NCBI GenBank assembly: GCA_946625225.1
Contig: CAMOTA010000010.1
Location: 1-43,650, forward strand
From: UBA9715 sp003452695
Lineage (GTDB): Bacteria; Actinomycetota; Coriobacteriia; Coriobacteriales; Eggerthellaceae
Direction: 5' to 3'
Length of the DNA stretch: 43,650 bases
This document shows positions 8,264-15,700 of the stretch, piece after piece; the stretch's first letter is position 1; every line of letters starts with the position of its first letter. The position numbers and the translations under genes were made by a program. The notes below the pieces were generated by a model that was not told the DNA's origin, did not search any database, and saw only the letters and a list, made by a program, of their open reading frames with translations.

Positions 8264-9178
8264 ATGAATGCTTCTATTAAGACAACGAAGTCCTTTAATT
8301 CTGCGATTGCCCTGTTCTTTTCTGGCGTGCTATTAACGTGCTTGGCGGGATGCGCGCCCAGCGAAACCAAGACGGCCGAATCTGTTAGCCCCGAAAGTTT
8401 TGCAAGCGCGGCTTCGGATAACGAGGCATCGCGTTCATCGGAAGATTCGCAAGTTTCTTTCAGCAGCAGCAAGCAGAGCGTCTCGTCGCAGGTTGAGGCT
8501 TCGACTGCTTCGAAGCCGAGTTCTGCTTCGTCTAGCACTGTTCTAAGCGAAGGCAAGCTCGGCGAAGATTCTCCCAGTACTCCATCTGACAATGCATCTT
8601 CTGGCCTGCGGGGTTTTATGGCTTTGTCGCAGTATCCAGAGTTGCCGAATGGATGCGAAATCACGTCCCTTGCGGCGGTGTTGGCATATTACGGCTTTGA
8701 CGTGAGCAAGACAACCCTGTCGGATGTCTACCTGGAAAAAGCTCCGGTTGGGCAAGCGAATTTCTACGAGGAATTTGTTGGTGACCCACGAGACGATGAT
8801 GCTTACGGGTGCTACAGTCCAGTTATTGTGAATGCGGCCAATAGCTACCTTGCATCTGCGGGGGCGGCGATGCAGGCTCGCGACATTTCAGGGTCTACCT
8901 CGTCGGAGCTTTACTCATATATAGATAGGGGGATTCCCGTTATTGTTTGGGCGACACGCTATCTAGAGCCAGGACACTATAGTGTTACGTGGTATGTGGA
9001 AGGGGAAAGTCTTCAGTGGTATACGCCGGAACATTGTCTTGTGCTAGTTGGCTATGACCCGGGAAGCAATACGGTTCAGCTTGCGGACCCGCTCGAAGGC
9101 AGTGTCGTTGACTACGATATGGACTTGTTTGAAACGCGGTACGCCGAGCTAAAGAACCAAGCTGTCATTATCGAATGA
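8264..9178 (+). CDS. C39-like cysteine peptidase lipoprotein
   Basis: 304 residues. A clear lipobox LAGC (Cys30) marks a lipoprotein; residues about 31-115 are a Ser-rich spacer that would let the enzyme cross the wall. The C-terminal domain (about 118-304) is a C39-like papain fold (YvpB type): Cys131 in NGCEITS, His257 in PEHCLVLVGYD and Asp275 in LADPLEG. It starts 9 bp after the kinase stop, so it is probably in the same operon. Together with the divergent C39 lipoprotein at 165-1130 it brackets the phosphorylation cluster; the two share the fold and motif order but not close sequence. Substrate unknown; cleavage of a wall protein or peptide cross-link is plausible. Confidence 0.83.
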   Translation: MNASIKTTKSFNSAIALFFSGVLLTCLAGCAPSETKTAESVSPESFASAASDNEASRSSEDSQVSFSSSKQSVSSQVEASTASKPSSASSSTVLSEGKLGEDSPSTPSDNASSGLRGFMALSQYPELPNGCEITSLAAVLAYYGFDVSKTTLSDVYLEKAPVGQANFYEEFVGDPRDDDAYGCYSPVIVNAANSYLASAGAAMQARDISGSTSSELYSYIDRGIPVIVWATRYLEPGHYSVTWYVEGESLQWYTPEHCLVLVGYDPGSNTVQLADPLEGSVVDYDMDLFETRYAELKNQAVIIE

Positions 9179-9425
9179 CAGCTGTCGTAAGACCATGACG
9201 GGAAGACCGGGAGGCTCGGTATGTCATCCCAGCATTTCCGATATTTATTATATAAGAGCAAATAATTATTATAAATAAAAATATATGTGGAGTAAATTTC
9301 CGATACACGGAGAAGAATATTAGTAGACATAAAAATTCTGGCAACCTGCCATAACCGAATATCATTTCAGCGAATAGGACGATTTGCGTTCGTTGTGCGT
9401 GGCTTTGTCGGCTGGAGTGAATGTT
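9179..9425. promoter_or_regulatory. AT-rich upstream region of the S24 repressor gene
   Basis: 247 bp between the lipoprotein gene and the repressor gene, strongly AT-rich at about 9240-9340, unlike the flanking genes. It probably holds the repressor promoter, but I cannot choose among many AT hexamers. No full copy of the downstream palindrome is present. A hairpin terminator for the preceding operon is not obvious. Confidence 0.35.
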
Positions 9426-10079
9426 ATGGCTACTATAGAGGAGTGCGTCAAGGAGTTAATAGACGAGCGCTATGGTAGTGTGCCCAGGCTTGCAGCTGCA
9501 ATCGATCTGCCCGCTCAAACAATCTATTCTGCCTTGCGCAATGGGCTAAAGGGTTCTTCCATGTCTACCGTTATGCCCATTGTCGAGGCGCTCGATATCG
9601 ATCCAGGGCAGCTTGTACGCGGCAATTTAGTCATGCTGTCTGGCAAGAAAATCGGCTCTGTGAAAGTTCCGATGTTTGGGTCGATAGCGGCAGGATTGCC
9701 AGCTGAACCAGATGTTGCGGACAATATGCTGCCGATACCAATAGAATTGCATGATAAGTATCCAGATGCTTTCCTGCTTCGCGTGCAGGGCGAGTCAATG
9801 AACAACATATTGCCCAATGGATGCTTCGCCCTCGTTGATCCGTGCGTTACGGTGGACTACTCGAATCAGCCATATGCGCTTTCTATAGGCATGGGAAATG
9901 CCATGGTAAAACGGGTGCGCGTGCTCGATAACGGCTTTGAGTTGAAGCCGGATTCATCGGATCCTACATTCAGGTCGACGATTTTGGATTTTGCCGACCC
10001 CACGCTCGAGCCCGTAACCATCATTGGGCGCGTCGTGTGGTATTGCCTTCCCGCCCAGTGGGATTTTTATGCGCAGTAA
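9426..10079 (+). CDS. S24 (LexA/CI-like) self-cleaving repressor
   Basis: 217 residues; ATG 9426 has GGAG at 9414-9417, and upstream starts lack one. The N-terminal about 65 residues are a helix-turn-helix of the XRE/CI type (LAAAIDLPAQTIYSALRNG). The C-terminal part is an S24 peptidase domain: Ala89-Gly90 is the likely self-cleavage bond, Ser124 in GESMNN the nucleophile and Lys162 in AMVKR the general base. Proteins of this kind repress prophage or damage-response genes and are inactivated through RecA. No phage genes lie nearby. The four palindromes at 10393-10728, directly downstream, are candidate binding sites (inference). Confidence 0.85.
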   Translation: MATIEECVKELIDERYGSVPRLAAAIDLPAQTIYSALRNGLKGSSMSTVMPIVEALDIDPGQLVRGNLVMLSGKKIGSVKVPMFGSIAAGLPAEPDVADNMLPIPIELHDKYPDAFLLRVQGESMNNILPNGCFALVDPCVTVDYSNQPYALSIGMGNAMVKRVRVLDNGFELKPDSSDPTFRSTILDFADPTLEPVTIIGRVVWYCLPAQWDFYAQ

Positions 10080-10392
10080 GCGCTTATAGGCTCTGGCGTG
10101 GCTATCAATCCTTTTCTAGCAGCCGGTGTCGCGATTCTGCCAGCCTCGCTTCTCTCGATTGCCAATGCGATTGCTGGAGCGATACTCGGATGTCCATCTC
10201 GATTCGGTGTTGGGCATCAGGTCAACTGCCATCGGCTTTCGATGCTGCGTCTGAGCCGAGAAGCGTTACTAGGAGCACGACGGCGAGATGGGGGAGTGCT
10301 GCATATCCACGCATGCCATTAGCCCAATCGCGTGCTCGTATATGGCATATGGCGTCCCCTCGCTCCCTGCTGTGTTTTTCAGTGTTGGGGAG
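10080..10392. other. Intergenic, no gene recognised
   Basis: 313 bp between the repressor stop and the palindrome array. Short open frames exist in several phases but none has a ribosome site or recognisable product. No convincing further palindrome is seen at the 104-bp period upstream of 10393. Confidence 0.5.
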
Positions 10393-10728
10393 GGCATAAC
10401 AGGGTCCTATTATGCTACTCATGCTGCTGGCCGTCGGATGCGCGGTTACGCGAACTGGGCTGTCGATATTACAGCCATCGCGTTCGGGGATAGTCGGAGC
10501 ATAATAGGGCCCTGTTATGCCATCCGGCATCCAGACAAGCCGTATGCTGGTGCCCCGAACTGCCAAAATCCATTCGCGGCATGAGCGCTTGCGATGCCAA
10601 AAGCATAATAGGCCCCTATTATGCCCATTCCTTTTCCGATATGTTGCACGAAGGATTTCTGTCCTGCGAAAACTTGTCGATGGTATGCGAGTCTGTCGCA
10701 GAAGGGCATAATAACGCCTTGTTAGGCC
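10393..10728. repeat. Array of four 24-bp palindromes at 103-105 bp spacing
   Basis: Four palindromic units lie at 10393-10416, 10498-10521, 10602-10625 and 10705-10728. The half-site is AGCATAATAGG followed by its reverse complement, with GC or CC at the centre. Unit 1 is the reverse complement of unit 2 with one mismatch; unit 3 differs from unit 2 at two places; unit 4 is the most degenerate. Centre spacing is 105, 104 and 103 bp, about ten helical turns. The 79-81 bp between units are unrelated to each other. Candidate operators for the adjacent S24 repressor, or a dispersed palindromic repeat. Confidence 0.8.
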
Positions 10729-10850
10729 GTGGTTTTCCGAGCGGTAGAACCAAATATGCCCGCGGCCAACTAAAACACCGTTAACTGGGCGGTCGGGTTA
10801 CTTCGCCATCGAAGTAACGCATCGTCGCTTCTCAGTTTTGCCTGGAACAC

Positions 10851-10895
10851 TTGCCGTGCCTTTTGATTTCAACTATAATGTTGTACGTAGTACAA
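10851..10895 (+). promoter_or_regulatory. Toxin-antitoxin promoter with palindromic operator
   Basis: TTGCCG (10851-10856) and TATAAT (10874-10879) are 17 bp apart, a near-consensus sigma-70-type promoter. TTGTACGTAGTACAA (10881-10895), a perfect palindrome with a 3-bp centre, covers the expected transcription start. The ribosome site AAGGAAGG follows at once. The layout fits autorepression by the antitoxin or the toxin-antitoxin complex. Confidence 0.75.
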
Positions 10896-10905
10896 GGAAG
10901 GCGCT

Positions 10906-11220
10906 ATGACGGATGCAATGGTTACAGCCAGGATGCCGCAATCGAAGAAAGATGCGGGAAACGAGATTCTTCGGGAGCTCGGCTACAGCGCTTCCCGGGC
11001 TATAAATGAACTGTACGACAGCGTAATCGAGACGCGGTCGTGGCCCCTTTCGCAGAGCGAAATGGAAACAGTCGAACCGAGCCGCTTGGCAGAGGCGCTT
11101 TCGTTCGTGGACAGCATGGCTCGTGTCGACGCAAGCGAATATGCCAGCTTCGGCTATGATGAGGCGAAGCGCCGCAGGCTCATCGAAAAGGGTCGCGCAG
11201 CGGAGGCGGATTTCGAATGA
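10906..11220 (+). CDS. RelB/DinJ-like antitoxin
   Basis: 104 residues. The N-terminal VTARMPQSKKDAGNEILRELGYSASRAINELYD is cut short in families here to the pattern of RelB/DinJ ribbon-helix-helix antitoxins (MVTARMP start, then an alpha helix and a GYSAS turn). The rest is charged and would wrap the toxin. It neutralises the PIN protein encoded next, whose start overlaps its stop (ATGA 11217-11220). RelB-type antitoxins usually pair with RelE-fold toxins, so pairing with a PIN nuclease is a mixed arrangement. The promoter with its palindrome lies immediately upstream. Confidence 0.8.
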   Translation: MTDAMVTARMPQSKKDAGNEILRELGYSASRAINELYDSVIETRSWPLSQSEMETVEPSRLAEALSFVDSMARVDASEYASFGYDEAKRRRLIEKGRAAEADFE

Positions 11221-11672
11221 ACCTTCTAGTGGATACGAATATAATCGTAGACGTGCTGCGCAAGCGCGCGTACGATTACAAAGCATCGCGGCTTCTGCTT
11301 GCGCTCGGCAGCTTGCATGAATTCGAGCTGTGGATGAGCCCTTCACAGCTCAGCGACCTTTTCTACATCCTTACCGCTGGTGGGAAAAAGCATCTTGCAG
11401 AACCCGTCGCCGAAGAGCTGTCGGACGTGTTGTCGTTCGTGCGCGTATGCACCTTTGGCCACGAAGAAGCTCTTGCTGCCCTTTTCTGTGGAACCGACGA
11501 CCTGGAAGGTGCGTTGGTATACCAAGCTGCCCGAGCGGTGAAAGCCGAAGCGATCATAACCAGGAACCAGAAAGATTTCGAAGGTTCCTCCATCCCGGCT
11601 CGGAGCAGCGCCGAGTTTTTCGGCTGGCTTGCCGATGAAAAGGGCGTGTGCTATGCCGAGGTGGAGCTGTAG
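11217..11672 (+). CDS. PIN-domain (VapC-like) toxin
   Basis: 151 residues, about the VapC length. LLVDTNIIVD carries the first catalytic Asp (Asp6); SPSQLSDLFYIL, DDLEGALVYQAA and IITRNQKDF match the later acidic positions and the C-terminal signature of PIN nucleases. Such toxins are Mg-dependent RNases that cut tRNA or rRNA when the antitoxin is lost. It is translationally coupled to the RelB-like gene. The acidic set looks complete, so the toxin is probably active. Confidence 0.85.
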   Translation: MNLLVDTNIIVDVLRKRAYDYKASRLLLALGSLHEFELWMSPSQLSDLFYILTAGGKKHLAEPVAEELSDVLSFVRVCTFGHEEALAALFCGTDDLEGALVYQAARAVKAEAIITRNQKDFEGSSIPARSSAEFFGWLADEKGVCYAEVEL

Positions 11673-11750
11673 TCGACAGGTTCGTTCTTGGCTGAAATTA
11701 CCGCGCTCCCGCGAATTGTTCCCGATGTCTTCGAAACGAGCAGCCGGCAG

Positions 11751-11784
11751 GCGGCCTTGCATGCAGATTGCCATGCAAGGCCGC
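11751..11784. terminator. Bidirectional hairpin between convergent genes
   Basis: A perfect 13-bp stem (GCGGCCTTGCATG and its complement) with an 8-base loop. It lies between the stops of the PIN gene (11672) and the convergent cysteine-rich gene (11809). There is no U-run on either side, so termination would depend on the stem alone. Confidence 0.6.
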
Positions 11785-11808
11785 TAGACGGGGGCGTCTG
11801 CCCTGCAG

Positions 11809-12468
11809 TTACTCTTCTGCCGGCGCCGGGAAAAGCAGCTCTAGCAGGTGCACTCCTGTCTTGCCGCCCATATTTATGCCGTCGGTGCAGAACTTGCAGT
11901 AGCATGCCACCTTGTCGGTTTGGATTTGCTCGCAATGCTTCTGGAAATGCGCAACCTGCTCGTCGTGCTCCATTGGCGTGAACATGTGCGGGAACTGCTC
12001 GACATAGCGTTTGTGCGCAAGTTCGGCGTTGCTCTCCGTGCAGGGAGCGCACAGGTTGGGCCCGCAGAATTTCGTTTTCTCGCGGCTCTCGTCCAGCTCG
12101 ACGACTTCGATGTTCATCTTGCGCATCAGCGAGCGTACCGCATCGTGCGCCTGTGGTTTGTCGAAGGCTATCCAGCAGTCCTGCACGGTAATCTTCTCGC
12201 CTCCGTAATCTGGGAACGGGAAGTCGGGGTCCTCGTCTATGACCTGCCATAGAAACTCGATGTTCGCATCGGTGTTCTCTTCGATGATCAGGGCGCAGTT
12301 GTTGCACACGACCACTGCCGTGTCCTCTGCGAGCAGCTTCGTATGGTTTGGCCTGCAACAGCCGATGGGGTTCAGGTCGAGTTTGTCCTTCACGTAGGCC
12401 CTTGCATCCTTGCTTGCCCGTTTGAACTGAGCCGTTGCCTTGCAGCTTGGGAAGAAATACGTTGCCAT
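11809..12468 (-). CDS. Cysteine-rich CCG-type (HdrB-like) protein
   Basis: 219 residues; ATG 12468 has GAGAGGGG upstream on the minus strand. Cys9 (FPSCKAT), Cys37-Cys38 (GCCRPNH) and Cys55/Cys58 (CNNC) form the arrangement of the CCG domain found in heterodisulfide reductase subunit B and related proteins, with CCRPNH in place of CCG. A second cysteine group (CGPNLCAPC, CYCKFC) follows in the C-terminal half. The protein likely binds an iron-sulfur cluster in an anaerobic redox role, or handles a metal. No HdrA or HdrC partner lies next to it; it stands alone, convergent with the toxin gene. Function not assigned. Confidence 0.6.
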   Translation of the reverse strand: MATYFFPSCKATAQFKRASKDARAYVKDKLDLNPIGCCRPNHTKLLAEDTAVVVCNNCALIIEENTDANIEFLWQVIDEDPDFPFPDYGGEKITVQDCWIAFDKPQAHDAVRSLMRKMNIEVVELDESREKTKFCGPNLCAPCTESNAELAHKRYVEQFPHMFTPMEHDEQVAHFQKHCEQIQTDKVACYCKFCTDGINMGGKTGVHLLELLFPAPAEE

Positions 12469-12558
12469 GGATGCCCCTCTCTTTTGATGGACGACCTGCT
12501 TGCGTCGACGTCGGCGTGAGGAATCGTTCTCCAGATTATCTCACTCTTGCCAGAGACG

Positions 12559-12596
12559 CGCTCGGAAATGAAAGAACCCCGCGGGTGCGGGGTCGT
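12559..12596 (-). repeat. 38-bp repeat with terminator hairpin, copy 1
   Basis: Identical over 38 bp to 18464-18501. Its core is CCCCGC-GGGT-GCGGGG; read on the minus strand the stem is followed by TTCTTTC. The other copy is the probable terminator of tRNA-Arg. Here no minus-strand gene ends nearby, so this copy may be a relic. Confidence 0.75.
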
Positions 12597-12698
12597 TAGA
12601 GCCTATATATGCACGCCTTAGCGTATATTTATTTATATAGGGTTTTATAAGACTTCCCCCCTGGTGCGGCGAAAGTCCTTTTGACACGTCCTGAGAAT

Positions 12699-12723
12699 GT
12701 GGCAAAAGCCCCGCCTTTGCCAC
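12699..12723. promoter_or_regulatory. Inverted repeat upstream of the BspA-like gene
   Basis: GTGGCAAA and TTTGCCAC are perfect 8-bp arms around a 9-base centre, ending 50 bp before the start at 12774. It may be an operator or an mRNA leader hairpin; the sequence does not decide. Confidence 0.4.
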
Positions 12724-12773
12724 GCCCTGTGGTAACATGAGCGCGTCTTTTCAATCGATCGAGAGGATGAGCG

Positions 12774-15700
12774 ATGAACGCGCAGAAGTCGATCAAAAAG
12801 CACCTAACAACGCTGGCGACGAGCATGACGGGTATTGTGGTGGGCGCGGCTGTGGTCATCGTCGCGGCCCTTTTTGCGGGGGTGTTCTCGGGTGCGCCGC
12901 AGACGGCTTTTGCAGCGGGCGAAGGCGCTGGCGCGAACGCGAACGCGGGCGCGAACGCGAACTTGACGACCACCGAGCTCGGCTCCCAAAGCGGAAGCTC
13001 GCTCACGCGCGCGGAATGGATCGCACGGCTCTCCGAAACGTTCAACATGACCGTCGAGGCGATTGAGCCCGGCGAAGACGGCGAGGTTGAATACCTCTAT
13101 CCGGACGACTATTTCGAGGACGTCGTGCACGAGCATCCGTACTTCGTCGACATCATGAAGGCGACCGATTTCGGCGTTGTCGACACACCGGCCGGCGAGC
13201 TCTTCCGCCCGGACGACCCGGCGACGCGCGAATTCGCAGCCCACACGCTCAATTACTGCCTGGGCTTCCTGCTTGACGAAGGTGCGTCTTCCCAGTACAC
13301 GGATGATGACACCGCGTATCCTACGGACATGCAGGTCGCGCTCAATCGCGGTTGGTTCGGAAACACCAAGGTGAATGCCACGACGGACCTCTCTGAGGCC
13401 GAGGCCGACACGATGATCGATGACGCGAAGGCAGTCCTCGCGGACACGGCGGATTTCCTCGCCGAAACCGACGAAAACGGTGTCCAGCTTGCTTCTGGTT
13501 CTGGTGTCAAGATCGTTCCCAAAGGCACCGCCTACACCATCGACGCTACCACCGACGAAGACGGCGACGGCCTTCCCGACGGCTTCGCCGAGACCGCCAC
13601 CGTCGCGATATCGGACTGTCCGATTACCATTGCGCCCGGCGATTTGTTCGCGGTCTACAACGACGATCTTCCCATCGCCTTCGAGGCGGTTTCCGTGCAG
13701 ACGCTCGGCAACGTGACCGTCATTAGCGCCGTTGATGCCGATGAAGACGTTTATGCGACGCTCGCCTACAGTACCGAGCGCGAGTTCGACCTCAGTCAGT
13801 TCCAAGAGGCCGAAGGCGTGACCACCCAGACGTTCGACTCGCTCGAAGAAGCAGCTGCGGCCGGCGCGGAGACCGGCGGCTTCACCACGCAGAGCCTGGC
13901 CGCCCAAGGCGTCTCGTACAATAACGGCACGCTCTCCTTCTCCGCGTCCGTCTCGCCGACAACGATCACCGGCTCGATCACGGGCGTGAAGGCGAACTAC
14001 GCCGCCGACAAGAAAAAGAACCGCTACTACCTGACGCTTTCCGGTACCGCTGTTCTCACCGGCACCATCGCCGGACAGACCGGCGACATCTCCATTCCGC
14101 TGGGCGGCGAGGTTATCGGCCCGATCAAACTCAGCTTGGAGGCGGTTGCTTACGCAGAGGGCTCCATCACCGTGACGACGTCATCCAACTTCGAGATCGG
14201 CGCCGAATACAGCGGCGGCAGCTGCCGCATGATCAAAAGTTTCAAGAAGGGCGAATCCGGCCTCTCGGCGCGGGCGACTGCCGGCGTCATGCTGCAGGCA
14301 GCGGCATCGGCCAAGGTGACGGGGCTCACCGCCTATGCGCGCGCCCGCATCGGCTACGAAGCCGACTATGCCTACGACCAGTACGACGACGGCAAGCAGC
14401 CCGTCGTATGCCAGGACTTCCAGGCATACCTGTTCGCAGGGGCCGCCGCCGGCATCTCCGCCGGGTTCGGGCCGCTCAAGAAGAGCGAGAGCTGGAAATA
14501 CACGGTTTGGGATGCGAATAACAGCCCACAGCGCATGCACACGCATATAGAGGACGGCAGCACGGTTGGCTGGTGCACGCGCGGCAAGCATTACCCGCAT
14601 GGGCGTTTCGGCATCCGCTGGGGCCACTTCGCCGGCGACGGCAGCGGCGGCGGCGACGGCCCGGTCGAATATGCCTGGTACGAGTACGAGCTCGACGACG
14701 CCGGCAACGCCACGATCACGAAGTACCACGGCAACATGCGCGCGCTGATCGTCCCCGATACGGTGGAAGGCCACAAGGTCGTGCGCATCGGCTGGGAATC
14801 GTTTAAGGAAAACGGCTATTTGACCACGGTCGTCCTGCCCGAAGGCGTCACGCGCATCGACGATGCCGCGTTTTGGGGATGCAAGGCGCTCACCATGGCC
14901 ACCTTGCCCGCGAAATGCACGGTGATCGGCCACGAAGCGTTCCGCGATTGCATGACGCTTAACACGGTCAACATCCCGAAGAACGTGAACGAGGAGGAAA
15001 ACAACAGCGTGTTCCCCGGCTGCGAGTCGCTTTCCAATGTCAGCTTCGCAAACGGTACGACCTTCATCGCCGACAATCTGTTCTCTGGCAGCGGCCTTAA
15101 GGAAGCCGTGATTCCGGATACCGTGACGCGCATCGGCAGGGGGGCATACGCTGACTGCACGCAGCTGCGCTCGATCCGCTGGGGCAAAGCGATTGCCGAG
15201 GTCGGAGACGGCGCGTTTGAGGGATGCACGGCGCTGACTTCGGTCGATCTGCCGGTGACGCTGCGCGTGCTCGGCAACCAATCGTTTAAGGATTGCGCGT
15301 CGCTTGCTTCGGTGAGCCTGCCGAAGGACATGGAGACGGGCGAGTTCTGCGGCTATTTCCCCGGTCCTTTCACCAACTGCTGGGCGCTCAAAAGCGTTCG
15401 GTTCGCCGAAGGCACCACGTTCTTGGCGCAAGGCCTGTTCATGGACTGCGGCCTGGAGGAAATCGCGATCCCGGACACCGTGACGGAGATCCGCGGCCAG
15501 GTGTTCGACGGCTGCACGCTGCTCAAGGCCGTGCACTGGAGCCAGAGCCTTACGAAAATCGACAGCGACGCGTTCAAGAATTGCTCGGCGCTCACAGCGG
15601 CCATCCTTCCCGATTCGTTGACGTATCTGGGCTGCAACGCCTTCCATAATTGCGACGCGCTTGCCGAGATCTACATCCCCAGCGGCATGCGGACAGGAGA

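Larger units (their letters stand above)
12469..12773. other. Intergenic region upstream of the first BspA-like gene
   Basis: 305 bp. It holds a 38-bp sequence repeated at 18464, an AT-rich stretch (about 12600-12650), a TTGACA at 12681-12686 without a good -10 partner, and an inverted repeat (12699-12723). GAGAGG near 12760 is the ribosome site for the gene at 12774. Confidence 0.5.

Noticed and set aside
10037..10584. Short frames through the palindrome region
   Set aside because: Overlapping frames on both strands owe their similar peptides (IIGPYYA-type) to the palindromes themselves. No ribosome sites.
10393..10728. Palindrome array as a CRISPR
   Set aside because: Only four units, imperfect and in mixed orientation, with spacers near 80 bp and no cas genes. 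The spacing regularity and palindromy fit protein-binding sites better.
12681..12686. TTGACA as the -35 of the first BspA-like gene
   Set aside because: No -10-like hexamer stands 15-19 bp downstream; the position falls in the inverted repeat.
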